Assembly: GCA_022703585.1 (NCBI GenBank)
Contig: JAKLDJ010000001.1
Coordinates: forward strand, 504,695 to 548,005
DNA from: Candidatus Omnitrophota bacterium
Lineage (GTDB): Bacteria; Omnitrophota; Gorgyraeia; Zapsychrales; JAKLDJ01
Reading direction: 5' to 3'
Length of the DNA stretch: 43,311 bases
Shown: piece by piece, positions 33,331-42,415 of the stretch
Numbering within the stretch: the stretch's first letter is position 1
Layout of the letters: each line of letters begins with the position of its first letter
Translations under genes and position numbers: made by a program
Notes under the pieces: model-generated
The model's input: the letters and a program-made list of their open reading frames with translations, nothing else
The model's database searches: none
What the model was told of the DNA's origin: nothing

Positions 33331-34131
33331 ATGAAAAACAGAATTCGAATAATCCTTTTCGCGGGCCTTGTGACCTTGGGGTTAACGGGTTTGGTCCGCG
33401 GCGAGGAAACTAAAACCGTGTTCGGCGATTTCTTTAAGAAAGCCGATGTTCAAATAACCGGCGCTACCGCCTTTTATTCAAAGTATATGTGGCGCGGGTT
33501 TCGTCTGGATGACGATTATGTCCTCCAACCCAGCATTAATATCAATGCCTTTAAGGGATGGAATTTAAATGTCTGGGGCAATTATGATACGGATAATAGC
33601 GCGGACAGCGTTAATTCCAATGAAACCGATACAACCATTAGCTATACCCATAAGCTTGAGGGCTTAAGGCTCTTGGGGGCGGATTTAAAACCCGTAAGTG
33701 TGACCGTCGGTCATATCTATTACGATTTTTCCGGGGCCAACACGTTTGCCAAAGAAGCCTTTTTGGGCTTTGGGTACGAAACGCTTTTGTCGCCGACACT
33801 CACCTGGTATCACGATTACAGCCGTGAAAGCCAGGGCGGTGGTGACGGAGATTATCTCATGCTTAATCTCGCGCATAGCCTTACGGTCATTAAGGATTAC
33901 GGGATGACTCTGGATTTGAGCGGCCATGTTGGCTACAACAAGCATTCGTATATCCGCGGCGAAGGAGGCGATGTTTTATTGACGAGCGGGGTGACGGTTC
34001 CCTTGACTAAAAGTTTAAAGATGTCCCCGACGGTTAATTACTCGATTCCCTTTGGCGGCTTGGCCGATAGCGATGACGGTAATAAGGATAATGAGTTTTT
34101 CTGGGGAGTAACATTAGCATATAATTTCTAA
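33331..34131 (+). CDS. TorF/Gcw_chp-like outer-membrane porin
   Basis: This is a 266-residue exported beta-barrel protein. A signal peptide (MKNRIRIILFAGLVTLGLTG, cleavage near VRGEE) is followed by TAFYSKYMWRGFRLDDD. That matches the TIGR02001/TorF-type start (ASNYVxRGxS-like), and alternating strands continue to the C-terminal TLAYNF. Proteins of this group are often encoded next to glnK-amtB, where an outer-membrane passage for small nitrogen compounds has been suggested. Here it is the first gene of the amt-glnK operon and follows the long attenuated leader. AAAAAGGAAG precedes the ATG. Confidence 0.8.
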   Translation: MKNRIRIILFAGLVTLGLTGLVRGEETKTVFGDFFKKADVQITGATAFYSKYMWRGFRLDDDYVLQPSININAFKGWNLNVWGNYDTDNSADSVNSNETDTTISYTHKLEGLRLLGADLKPVSVTVGHIYYDFSGANTFAKEAFLGFGYETLLSPTLTWYHDYSRESQGGGDGDYLMLNLAHSLTVIKDYGMTLDLSGHVGYNKHSYIRGEGGDVLLTSGVTVPLTKSLKMSPTVNYSIPFGGLADSDDGNKDNEFFWGVTLAYNF

Positions 34132-34175
34132 AAATAATTTTAAAAAATATACAGAGAAATGAAAGGGGTTTAACG

Positions 34176-35411
34176 ATGAATATGATTAATAGCGGAGATA
34201 CGGCCTGGGTGCTGGTTTCATCAGCGCTGGTTTTGCTGATGACGCCGGCTCTGGCTTTCTTTTACGGCGGTATGGTTAGAAAGAAAAATGTCCTAAGTAT
34301 TCTGATGCAGTGCTGCATTATTTTAGGCTTGATCAGTGTGCAGTGGGTGCTTTTTGGTTACAGCCTTTCATTCGCTCCGGGAAAAGGATTTTGGGGCGGG
34401 TTTGGCTGGGCCGGGCTTAACGGTGTCGGCTTGGAGCCGTACGCCGATTATGCCGGGACTATTCCTCATCAGGCCTTCATGGTTTTTCAAATGATGTTTG
34501 CGATTATTACACCGGCTTTGATCATCGGGGCTTTTGCCGAGAGAATGAAATTCTCAGCCTTTTTGTTGTTCACGCTTTTGTGGGCGACCCTCGTCTACGA
34601 TCCTTTATGTCATTGGGTATGGGGTTTAGGCGGATGGCTGCGCAATATGGGGGCTTTGGATTTTGCCGGGGGAACGGTCGTCCATATCAATGCCGGAATT
34701 GCTGCCTTAGCAACAGCTCTGGCGATCGGCAAAAGGAAAAACATCGACAAAGGCACTCCCACGCCGCATAACATGCCCTTTGTTGTTTTGGGAACGGGTC
34801 TTTTGTGGTTCGGCTGGTTCGGTTTTAATGCCGGTAGTGCTTTGGCCGCTAACGGCTTGGCCGTTAATGCCTTTGTGGTAACTAATACCGCAGCCGCAGC
34901 CGCCGGCTTAAGCTGGGCGATTATTGAATGGATCCGTAACGGTAAGCCGACCATATTCGGCTTTTGCAGCGGTGCGGTAGCAGGATTAGTTGCCATTACA
35001 CCGGCCGCCGGATTTGTGAATGTGGTATCAGCGGTTATCATCGGGCTTTTGGTGAGTGTTCTCTGTTTTATCGCGGTGAGCATTATTAAACCGATGTTGG
35101 GATACGATGATTCCCTGGATGCCTTTGGTGTTCATTGTATCGGAGGTATATGGGGTGCTTTAGCTACAGGGTTATTTGCCTCGAAAGCAGTTAATCCGGC
35201 TGGCGCCGACGGGCTTTTTTACGGGAATCCGGCCCAATTCAAGATTCAGCTCATTGCGGTTTTGATCACGTTAGCCTACAGCTTTGTGATGACATTTGTT
35301 ATCTACAAGGCGGTCGATTTGCTTTTAGGGATGCGTGTTAAAGAAGAAGATGAGATGATGGGCCTTGATTTGACCCAGCATCATGAAAGGGCTTATACGG
35401 TTTTGGAATAA
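34176..35411 (+). CDS. amt: Ammonium transporter Amt (first copy)
   Basis: This is a 411-residue ammonium channel of the Amt/MEP/Rh family with about eleven transmembrane helices. Hallmarks are [32 protein letters not shown] at the start (an Amt signature, quoted in parts: AWVLVSSALV and [11 protein letters not shown]), GTVVHINAG with the first pore histidine, and [13 protein letters not shown] with the second. The cytoplasmic tail ends [18 protein letters not shown], a segment that usually meets PII proteins. There is no cleavable signal peptide. It lies 44 bases after the porin gene. A structured 180-base gap separates it from its glnK. Confidence 0.95.
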   Translation: MNMINSGDTAWVLVSSALVLLMTPALAFFYGGMVRKKNVLSILMQCCIILGLISVQWVLFGYSLSFAPGKGFWGGFGWAGLNGVGLEPYADYAGTIPHQAFMVFQMMFAIITPALIIGAFAERMKFSAFLLFTLLWATLVYDPLCHWVWGLGGWLRNMGALDFAGGTVVHINAGIAALATALAIGKRKNIDKGTPTPHNMPFVVLGTGLLWFGWFGFNAGSALAANGLAVNAFVVTNTAAAAAGLSWAIIEWIRNGKPTIFGFCSGAVAGLVAITPAAGFVNVVSAVIIGLLVSVLCFIAVSIIKPMLGYDDSLDAFGVHCIGGIWGALATGLFASKAVNPAGADGLFYGNPAQFKIQLIAVLITLAYSFVMTFVIYKAVDLLLGMRVKEEDEMMGLDLTQHHERAYTVLE

Positions 35412-35418
35412 ATGACGG

Positions 35419-35572
35419 CAGGGCTTACGCCGTACTGAGTGCGGCGTAAGCCCTGAACCGGAATTTACCCCGCACCCAGATTTCAGTAAAGAATCTGGGA
35501 CTGGGTGCGGGGTTCAATTCGTAGACGGCCTGCGGCCTATAATTTATGTCCGCTGGCGCGTCCATAAATTAT
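35419..35572. repeat. Three consecutive hairpins between amt-1 and glnK-1
   Basis: The first is a 14-bp perfect stem (35419-35432 with 35442-35455) around TACTGAGTG. The second is ACCCCGCACCC with GGGTGCGGGGT (35467-35477, 35503-35513), enclosing AGATT/AATCT and an asymmetric GGGACT. The third is ATAATTTATG with CATAAATTAT (35539-35548, 35563-35572). None is followed by a T-run, so processing or stability control is more likely than termination. Confidence 0.6.
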
Positions 35573-35596
35573 CTACTCATTGAAGGAGGATTGACC

Positions 35597-35938
35597 ATGA
35601 AACTCGTCATTGCAATTATTCAACCGCACAAGCTAGAAGATGTAAAAAAAGAGCTCTACGCGGCAGAGGTTAATTTAATTACGGTTAGCGAGGTTTTAGG
35701 CCACGGCCAGCAAAAAGGCGTAACCGAGATTTACCGGGGCGCTAAAGAAACAGGAAATCTTTTGCGTAAAGTCCGCCTGGAAATCGCCGTCAACGAAAGT
35801 TTTGTTGAGCCGACCATCAAGGCTATTATTAAAGGCGCCAAGACTGGTAATGTCGGAGACGGAAAAATCTTTGTTTTGGACTTGGGCCGTTGTGTCCGCA
35901 TCAGGACCAACGAGGAAGGCTCGTTAGCTATCGGGTAA
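35597..35938 (+). CDS. glnK: PII signal protein GlnK (first copy)
   Basis: This is a 113-residue PII protein that binds ATP/ADP and 2-oxoglutarate and plugs the Amt channel when nitrogen is plentiful. ATG 35597 is preceded by AAGGAGGA, so the longer upstream frame is discarded. The T-loop segment [15 protein letters not shown] carries the tyrosine corresponding to the uridylylation site (Tyr51). The nucleotide-binding [10 protein letters not shown] and the C-terminal [13 protein letters not shown] are intact. By eye it is identical at about 101 of 113 positions to the second copy downstream. Confidence 0.95.
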   Translation: MKLVIAIIQPHKLEDVKKELYAAEVNLITVSEVLGHGQQKGVTEIYRGAKETGNLLRKVRLEIAVNESFVEPTIKAIIKGAKTGNVGDGKIFVLDLGRCVRIRTNEEGSLAIG

Positions 35939-35982
35939 GGGGTAGGGAGAGGAAACATAACCGGAAAAAAGGAGAGGCAAAA

Positions 35983-37218
35983 ATGAATACGGTCAATACG
36001 GGAGACACGGCATGGGTGCTGATTTCAGCCGCACTTGTTATGCTGATGACGCCGGGGCTGGCTTTCTTTTACGGCGGAATGGTGCGTAAGAAAAATATAT
36101 TGAGCATCCTGATGCAGTGTTTCATCGTGTTGTGCCTATTGAGCATCCAGTGGGTGGTATATGGTTACAGCATCTCCTTTGCTCCCAATGATGGCTTCTG
36201 GGGAGGGTTTCAATGGTTCTGCCTTAACGGGGTAGGAGTGGAGCCTTATCCTGATTATGCGGCAACGATACCGCATCAGGCGTTCATGATTTTTCAAGCC
36301 ATGTTTGCCGTGATTACTCCTGCGCTCATTTTGGGGGCTTTTGCCGAAAGAATGAAATTTTCCTCTTTTCTGATTTTTATACTCCTGTGGGCGACGTTTG
36401 TATACGCGCCGGTTTGTCACTGGGTGTGGGGCACGGGTGGATGGTTAAAGAAATTGGGCGTGCTTGATTTTGCCGGGGGCATCGTTGTCCATATTACTGC
36501 CGGTATCGCCGCTTTAGCGACGGCTCTGGTTATCGGAAAAAGGAAAAATCTGGAAAAAAATATTCCCTCGCCGCACAATCTGCCCTTTGTGGTTTTAGGT
36601 ACCGCTCTTTTGTGGTTCGGATGGTTCGGATTTAATGCCGGCAGTGCCCTGGCCGCTAATGGTATCGCCGTCAGTGCTTTTGTGGCAACCAACACGGCTG
36701 CTGCTGCCGGGGGGTTGTCCTGGGCTTTGATGGACCTCATCCGTAACGGACGAACAACGATGTTTGGCACGGCGAGCGGTGCCGTTGCCGGTTTAGCGGC
36801 GGTGACACCGGGAGCCGGATTTATCTCTGTGGTGCCGGCGATTGCTATTGGTTTAGTCGCAAGTCTCATTTGTTTTATCGCGGTGAGTGTCATCAAGCCC
36901 AAACTAGGTTATGACGATTCTCTTGATGCCTTTGGCGTCCACTGCATCAGTGGCACATGGGGTGTTTTGGCGACGGGTTTATTTGCGTCAAAACTGGTTA
37001 ATCCGGCTGGGGCTGATGGATTATTTCTTGGTAATCCAAAACAATTTCTCATCCAGCTTATCGCCGTTGGTGTTACTCTTGTTTACGCATTTGCGGTGAC
37101 GATGATTATTTACAAGATCGTTGATTTAACCATCGGTGTACGGGTAGATGAGAAAGAAGAAGCCATGGGCCTTGACCTTACCCAGCACCACGAAAGGGCC
37201 TATACCGTTTTAGAATAG
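35983..37218 (+). CDS. amt: Ammonium transporter Amt (second copy)
   Basis: This is a second 411-residue Amt, the same length as the first copy and very similar throughout, including VVHITAG and [13 protein letters not shown] pore histidines and an identical [17 protein letters not shown] tail. The ATG at 35983 follows AAAAAAGGAGAGG; the longer frame from 35890 would overlap glnK-1 and is rejected. With glnK-2 eleven bases downstream it forms a duplicated amt-glnK module. Differences cluster in loops and helix faces, so the copies are diverging and may differ in affinity or PII partner. Confidence 0.95.
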   Translation: MNTVNTGDTAWVLISAALVMLMTPGLAFFYGGMVRKKNILSILMQCFIVLCLLSIQWVVYGYSISFAPNDGFWGGFQWFCLNGVGVEPYPDYAATIPHQAFMIFQAMFAVITPALILGAFAERMKFSSFLIFILLWATFVYAPVCHWVWGTGGWLKKLGVLDFAGGIVVHITAGIAALATALVIGKRKNLEKNIPSPHNLPFVVLGTALLWFGWFGFNAGSALAANGIAVSAFVATNTAAAAGGLSWALMDLIRNGRTTMFGTASGAVAGLAAVTPGAGFISVVPAIAIGLVASLICFIAVSVIKPKLGYDDSLDAFGVHCISGTWGVLATGLFASKLVNPAGADGLFLGNPKQFLIQLIAVGVTLVYAFAVTMIIYKIVDLTIGVRVDEKEEAMGLDLTQHHERAYTVLE

Positions 37219-37228
37219 GAGGTCGTCA

Positions 37229-37570
37229 ATGAAATTGATTGTTGCTATTATCCAACCCCATAAGTTAGAAGAGGTGAAAGAGAAACTTTATAAAGCAGAA
37301 GTTAATTTGATCACGGTTAGTGAGGTTTTAGGCCACGGCCAGCAAAAAGGCGTGACTGAGATTTATCGTGGTGCCAAAGAGACGGGCAATCTCTTGCGAA
37401 AAATACGCTTGGAAATCGCGGTCAACGAGAGTTTTGTCGAACCAACCATCAAGGCTATTATTAAGGGAGCCCAGACCGGCAATATCGGTGACGGAAAGAT
37501 TTTCGTTCTGGACCTGGAGCGCTGTATACGCATAAGAACAGGAGAGGAAGGCTCTCTGGCTATCGGATAA
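37229..37570 (+). CDS. glnK: PII signal protein GlnK (second copy)
   Basis: This is a 113-residue PII protein, the partner of the second amt. The T-loop with Tyr51 (GVTEIYRG), the [10 protein letters not shown] motif and the end [13 protein letters not shown] match the first copy; differences are mainly at residues 15-22 and in the last third. AGGAGG lies at the end of amt-2 and the ATG follows eleven bases after the amt stop. It should form PII trimers and may mix with the first copy (inference). Confidence 0.95.
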   Translation: MKLIVAIIQPHKLEEVKEKLYKAEVNLITVSEVLGHGQQKGVTEIYRGAKETGNLLRKIRLEIAVNESFVEPTIKAIIKGAQTGNIGDGKIFVLDLERCIRIRTGEEGSLAIG

Positions 37571-37630
37571 AAGGATAAAATGAGGCCTAGAAATAAGGAA
37601 ATTCGGCGATCAACGGCGCCAGAGATTTGT

Positions 37631-37659
37631 TTGACGCCACAGGGTAAAGTTGATAGAAT
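37631..37659 (+). promoter_or_regulatory. Promoter of glnN
   Basis: TTGACG (37631-37636), a 17 bp spacer and TAGAAT (37654-37659). The predicted leader is only about 40 bases with no hexaloop or terminator, unlike the amt and gltB leaders. Confidence 0.65.
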
Positions 37660-37706
37660 AAAAAACCAAAACAAAAGCAGTGCTTAAAACCTTTAGGAGG
37701 TTAAGT

Positions 37707-39821
37707 ATGAGCGAGCAGAGAAATAACGAAAACAAAATGCAGTCTATTACCGATTATTACGGACAAAACGTCTTTAGCCTTAAGACGATGCGTAATTATT
37801 TATCCGAAAAGGCATTTAAATCCTTAAGCGCCACAATCAAAGACGCCGGGCGGCTAGACCCGACCATCGCCGATGAGGTAGCGGATGCGATGAAGACATG
37901 GGCGGTCTCTAAAGGAGCGACCCATTTTACCCATTGGTTTCAACCCCTTACCGGAGCCACAGCCGAAAAGCATGATTCGTTTATTTTCCCTGACAACGAG
38001 GGCGGAGTTATTTTACAGTTTTCCGGAAAAGAATTAACTCAAGGCGAACCGGATGCCTCCAGTTTTCCTTCAGGCGGATTGCGGGCAACTTTTGAAGCTC
38101 GCGGTTATACGGCCTGGGATCCGACCAGCCCGGCGTTTATTAAAGAAGGCCCCGAAGGGACCGCGACCTTGTGTATCCCGACGGTATTCTGCGGTTATCA
38201 CGGTGAGGCCCTGGATAAAAAGACACCGCTATTGCGTTCCATGGTGGCTTTGTCAAAACAGGTTTGCCGTTTGGCCGAAATTTTTGGAATCCCCTCAAAA
38301 GGTAAAAGGGCCTACGCGACTTTAGGCGGCGAACAGGAATATTTTCTTATCGACAAAAAGTTTTTTAACAGACGCCTGGATCTTTTGCAGACTGGCCGGA
38401 CGCTCTTTGGCTGTACTCCGGCTAAACACCAGCAGATGGAAGACCATTACTTCGGCGCCATCAAAAGCCGGATCATGGGCTTTATGGAAGATCTGGATAG
38501 AGAGCTCTGGAGATTGGGAATTCCCGCCAAGACTCGTCATAATGAAGTATCCCCGGCGCAGTTTGAGATTGCCCCGGTTTTTGAAGAGTTGAATCTGGCT
38601 GTCGATCACAACATGATGACCATGGATGTCATGAAATCGGTCGCGGAAAAACACGGGCTAGCCTGTCTTTTGCACGAAAAGCCTTTTGCCGGAGTCAATG
38701 GTTCCGGAAAGCACAACAACTGGGCCATTGTCGGCCCCGACGGAAAGAACTGGATATCTCCGGGGCATAACCCGCATGAAAATGCAAAGTTCTTAACGGT
38801 ACTCTGCGCTATCATTAAGGCGGTGGATACCAACGCCGATATCCTAAGAGGGGCTGTTGCCTCTGCCGGTAACGATCACAGGCTCGGAGCCAACGAGGCC
38901 CCGCCGGCGATTATTTCGATCTTCTTGGGCGATCAGCTGATGGATGTTATCGAGCAGATAGAAAAAGGCAAGGCCAAGAGTTCCAAAGCCGGCGGCGTTA
39001 TCGAAATCGGCATTGATTCTTTGCCGAAACTGCCGCGGGATGCTACCGACCGCAACAGGACATCCCCGTTTGCTTTTACGGGAAATAAATTCGAATTTCG
39101 CGCCGTCGGTTCCAATATGAGCATGGCCGGCCCTAATGTGGTTTTAAATACCATCGTGGCCGATGCCTTGGATGAAATTTGCACAAAACTCGAAGCCGAC
39201 AAAAAAGCCAAGAAAGATTTTAATCTTTCTCTCCAGAAGCTTTTACAGGAGATTATCAAGAAACACAAACGCGTTTTATATAACGGCGATAATTACACGG
39301 CCGAGTGGCACGCGGAAGCCAAAAAAAGAGGCCTGCCTAATTTAAAAACATCACCTGAGGCTCTTGACGCGTTGCGCAGCGAGAAATCCATCAAGCTCTT
39401 TGAGAAACACGGCGTTTTGTCCAAACGAGAACTGCTGTCGCGCTACGACGTTTATATGCATACGTATAAATCCGTCGTGCAGTTGGAAGCGGGTTGCGCG
39501 GTGCGTATGGTTAAATCAATGATTATCCCGGCTGCCGTCAGCTATCAGGGTGAGTTGGCAGCAACCATCAAGTCGGTTGAAAATGTCTCCAAGAGCAATA
39601 AGACCAAAGAGTCCAAGGCTCTTTTAAAGGAAGTTTCTGAAAAAATCGAGAGTATCCTGTCAGCTCTGGGAAAATTGGAAGATGCCGTCGAGACACATAA
39701 ACCTGAAAAGACACTTGAGGCGATGAAAAGTTTACGCGCCGCCGTTGATTCAATCGAGGCGCTTATTCCGGCGCACCAGTGGCCTTTGCCTAGCTATGCC
39801 GAAATGATGTTTATGATTTAG
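37707..39821 (+). CDS. glnN: Type III glutamine synthetase
   Basis: GSIII makes glutamine from glutamate and ammonium with ATP, as a double-hexamer-type enzyme. The product is about 704 residues from ATG 37707, which AGGAGG precedes at six bases; the longer GTG start at 37680 has no ribosome-binding site. GSIII hallmarks are ALGGEQEYFLIDKKFF, GVNGSGKHNNWAI and GAVASAGNDHRLGANEAPPA. A late NRTSPFAFTGNKFEFRAVGSN segment carries the substrate-binding arginines. The last ~120 residues are helical. It is flanked upstream by amt-glnK and downstream by a glutamine amidotransferase gene four bases after its stop. Confidence 0.95.
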   Translation: MSEQRNNENKMQSITDYYGQNVFSLKTMRNYLSEKAFKSLSATIKDAGRLDPTIADEVADAMKTWAVSKGATHFTHWFQPLTGATAEKHDSFIFPDNEGGVILQFSGKELTQGEPDASSFPSGGLRATFEARGYTAWDPTSPAFIKEGPEGTATLCIPTVFCGYHGEALDKKTPLLRSMVALSKQVCRLAEIFGIPSKGKRAYATLGGEQEYFLIDKKFFNRRLDLLQTGRTLFGCTPAKHQQMEDHYFGAIKSRIMGFMEDLDRELWRLGIPAKTRHNEVSPAQFEIAPVFEELNLAVDHNMMTMDVMKSVAEKHGLACLLHEKPFAGVNGSGKHNNWAIVGPDGKNWISPGHNPHENAKFLTVLCAIIKAVDTNADILRGAVASAGNDHRLGANEAPPAIISIFLGDQLMDVIEQIEKGKAKSSKAGGVIEIGIDSLPKLPRDATDRNRTSPFAFTGNKFEFRAVGSNMSMAGPNVVLNTIVADALDEICTKLEADKKAKKDFNLSLQKLLQEIIKKHKRVLYNGDNYTAEWHAEAKKRGLPNLKTSPEALDALRSEKSIKLFEKHGVLSKRELLSRYDVYMHTYKSVVQLEAGCAVRMVKSMIIPAAVSYQGELAATIKSVENVSKSNKTKESKALLKEVSEKIESILSALGKLEDAVETHKPEKTLEAMKSLRAAVDSIEALIPAHQWPLPSYAEMMFMI

Positions 39822-39825
39822 CTGA

Positions 39826-40530
39826 ATGATTCTTATCGTTAAGCATATCGCAATCGAAGGCCCGGGGACTTTTGAATATTTCTTAAAGAAAAAAGACCTG
39901 GGCCTTCGTGTCATAGAATTGGGGGGCGGGGAATCGTTGCCGAAGGATACGTCGCCTTTTAAGGCGGTTATTGTCTTGGGCGGACCGATGAATGTCTATG
40001 AGGAAGAGGCTTACCCGTTTTTGAAAGCGGAAGATTTGTTCTTAAAGGATGTTTTAGAAAGAGAAATTCCGCTTTTAGGGATTTGTTTAGGGAGCCAGCT
40101 TATTGCCAAGGCGTGCGGCGCGAAAGTCGCTAAGGCGCCGGTTAAGGAAGTCGGCTGGAAAAAAGTGTCTTTGACAAAAGAGGGCAAGGCTGACCTGATA
40201 TTTAATGGCTTAAAAAACGAATTTGATGTTTTTCAGTGGCACGAAGACACGTTTGATATTCCTGAAAATGGGCAACTCCTGGCCACGGCCAGGAGTTGCC
40301 CCCACCAAGCCTTCCGGGTGGGAAAAAACGCTTACGGCGTGCAATTCCACGTCGAGGTTACAGGCCCGATGATCAACGACTGGGCCGAGGTGTATTTAAA
40401 TAAGGAAGATGCGGATTCAAAGAAAAAGAAAGACGAAATACTTAAGCAGTATAAGATGACAAAGATTCAATATGATAGCCAGGCGGAAATCATCTGCAAT
40501 AATTTCTTGAATCTGGCAAAACTTTCTTAA
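39826..40530 (+). CDS. Class I glutamine amidotransferase (GMP synthase-like GATase fold)
   Basis: This is a stand-alone class I amidotransferase domain of 234 residues. The nucleophile elbow LGICLGSQL places the cysteine at residue 87, and GVQFHVEVT supplies His175 and Glu177, so the triad is complete. Stand-alone relatives include gamma-glutamyl-substrate hydrolases and GMP synthase-like proteins of unknown substrate. It starts four bases after glnN without its own ribosome-binding site, so it depends on translational coupling. A perfect 15-bp inverted repeat sits within codons 149-159 (40270-40301). Confidence 0.85.
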   Translation: MILIVKHIAIEGPGTFEYFLKKKDLGLRVIELGGGESLPKDTSPFKAVIVLGGPMNVYEEEAYPFLKAEDLFLKDVLEREIPLLGICLGSQLIAKACGAKVAKAPVKEVGWKKVSLTKEGKADLIFNGLKNEFDVFQWHEDTFDIPENGQLLATARSCPHQAFRVGKNAYGVQFHVEVTGPMINDWAEVYLNKEDADSKKKKDEILKQYKMTKIQYDSQAEIICNNFLNLAKLS

Positions 40531-40543
40531 AAAAGGCACAACC

Positions 40544-42235
40544 ATGCTGCGTGTTGCTTTGGCACAGATTAACCCGACCGTCGGAGGCTTAGACGGAAAC
40601 CGCCGAAAAATCGCGGGTACCATCCAAAAAGCCCGTGAATCCCGGTCGGATATCGTTGTTTTTCCCGAGCTTGCCCTAACGGGGTATCCGCCGGAGGATC
40701 TATTGCTGCGGGATCAATTTGTGCGGGACAATTTAAAGGCATTGGCACAGTTGGCCCCACAAACCAAAGGTATCACGGCCGTTGTCGGGTTTGTTGACAG
40801 GGATAAGAACAGAAAACTTTACAATGCCGCGGCGGTTATCGCGGACGGGAAATTAAAAGGGATTTACCGCAAAGAGAAGCTGCCCAATTACGGTGTCTTT
40901 GACGAAAAAAGATACTTTACACCGGGCGAAAATAATCCCGTATTTTCATTTGGGAAAATTATTTTTGGCGTCAACATATGCGAAGATATCTGGGCCGATG
41001 ACGGGCCGTATCATTGTCAGGCTAAGGCCGGGGCACAAATTTTAATCAACCTCTCTTCTTCTCCGTATCACGCCGGAAAAATAAAACAACGAGAAGAGCT
41101 GCTTAAAAAACGTGCCAAAGCGATGGGGGTGTTTGTTTGTTATGTTAATCTCATCGGCGGCCAGGATGAACTTGTCTTTGACGGAGGCAGTTTGATCCTT
41201 AGCCCCAAGGGAAAGAAAATAGCCTCTGCCGGCCAATTTCAGGAAGGGTTGGTTTTTGCCGACTTAAAAATAACACCGCAGAGAAAATCCAAAAGCCTAA
41301 AGAACAAGAAAGTTATTTGTGTTTCAAAGGCTAATCCGGCCGTCAAGGGCAAAGCCGTAGAATTGCCGGCTATTCGGGCGCTTGGCGCCGTCGAAGAGAT
41401 TTACGAAGCGCTTGTGTTAGGCACGCGGGATTATATAAAGAAAAACGGTTTTCAAAAGGCCGTTATCGGCTTAAGCGGAGGGATTGATTCCGCGCTTGTT
41501 ACGGCGATTGCCGTTGATGCCATCGGCCGGGAAAATGTGGTTGGCGTTTCTATGCCCTCGCCCTATTCTTCGGCAGAGACTAAAGCCGATGCCAAAAGGA
41601 TGGCCCATAATCTGAGCATTCGGTTTATAGAAATTTCGATCGAACATATCTTTAAGAGTTATCTGGAAACGCTCGAAAAAGAGTTTGTAGGGCAAACGTG
41701 TGATATTGCGGAAGAAAATCTTCAGGCGCGCATCCGGGGAAATCTACTAATGGCGCTTTCGAATAAATTCGGCTGGCTGGTTTTAACCACCGGAAATAAG
41801 AGTGAAATCGCCACCGGTTATTGCACGCTCTACGGCGATATGGCGGGAGGATTTGCGGTTATCAAGGATGTCCCCAAAACCACCGTCTATAAACTGGCGG
41901 AATTTTATAATGCCCGAAGAAAGAAGGAAATAATTGCACACAGTATTATTCTTCGCGCCCCGACGGCAGAATTAAAAGAGGGTCAGAAAGACCAGGATAC
42001 GTTGCCGCCGTATGATATTCTGGATAAGATTTTAAAAGACTATGTGGAGCTGGATAAAAGTCCGGCTCAACTGAATAAAAAGACGGGAAATCCTAAGCTC
42101 ATTAAGGATGTCATCAGGATGGTTGACCGAAACGAATATAAGCGCCGGCAATCGCCGCCGGGTGTTAAGATAACGCCCCGTGCCTTCGGCAAGGACAGAA
42201 GGCTGCCGATTACAAACTGCTACAGAGAGTATTGA
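40544..42235 (+). CDS. nadE: Glutamine-dependent NAD+ synthetase
   Basis: This 563-residue enzyme completes NAD synthesis by amidating deamido-NAD with ammonia taken from glutamine. The N-terminal nitrilase-type glutaminase domain has the Glu (VFPELALTGYPPEDLL), Lys (YRKEKLPNYGVFDE) and Cys (GVNICEDIW) triad. The C-terminal synthetase domain has the P-loop SGGIDSALVTAIAV, then TTGNKSEIATGYCTLYGD. The Cys and P-loop are both intact. It lies 13 bases after the amidotransferase gene and ends in TGA inside the gltB -35 box. Confidence 0.95.
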   Translation: MLRVALAQINPTVGGLDGNRRKIAGTIQKARESRSDIVVFPELALTGYPPEDLLLRDQFVRDNLKALAQLAPQTKGITAVVGFVDRDKNRKLYNAAAVIADGKLKGIYRKEKLPNYGVFDEKRYFTPGENNPVFSFGKIIFGVNICEDIWADDGPYHCQAKAGAQILINLSSSPYHAGKIKQREELLKKRAKAMGVFVCYVNLIGGQDELVFDGGSLILSPKGKKIASAGQFQEGLVFADLKITPQRKSKSLKNKKVICVSKANPAVKGKAVELPAIRALGAVEEIYEALVLGTRDYIKKNGFQKAVIGLSGGIDSALVTAIAVDAIGRENVVGVSMPSPYSSAETKADAKRMAHNLSIRFIEISIEHIFKSYLETLEKEFVGQTCDIAEENLQARIRGNLLMALSNKFGWLVLTTGNKSEIATGYCTLYGDMAGGFAVIKDVPKTTVYKLAEFYNARRKKEIIAHSIILRAPTAELKEGQKDQDTLPPYDILDKILKDYVELDKSPAQLNKKTGNPKLIKDVIRMVDRNEYKRRQSPPGVKITPRAFGKDRRLPITNCYREY

Positions 42236-42362
42236 CGTTTCGAATCTTTCGGTGTATAGTTTGAGCACTTAAAGTTTTTATGTGGTTTTCGTGCGAACAG
42301 GATGGTTTTTAAAAAAGGTAATCCACCGGAGGATTAGCTCAAGGGGGATTACCATTTTTTTT
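42232..42362 (+). promoter_or_regulatory. gltB promoter and hexaloop/terminator attenuator
   Basis: TTGACG (42232-42237), a 17 bp spacer and TATAGT (42255-42260) form the promoter. AATCC-ACCGGA-GGATT (42320-42335) is a 5-bp hairpin with an A1/G4 hexaloop. Its 5' arm is part of GGTAATCC (42317-42324), which alternatively pairs with GGATTACC (42346-42353) to make a terminator followed by A and eight Ts. A weaker upstream hairpin AAC-AGGATG-GTT (42296-42307) could be the first of the pair, but it has A rather than G at loop position 4. Confidence 0.7.
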
Positions 42363-42415
42363 GACCCCGAATTTTGTGTGTGCGGGCATAACAAAAACAA
42401 GAATGGTACAGCTTA

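Noticed and set aside
34610-35083. Long antisense frames inside both amt genes (also 36417-36902)
   Set aside because: They mirror the codon pattern of the Ala/Gly-rich amt genes, have no start signals and no family features.
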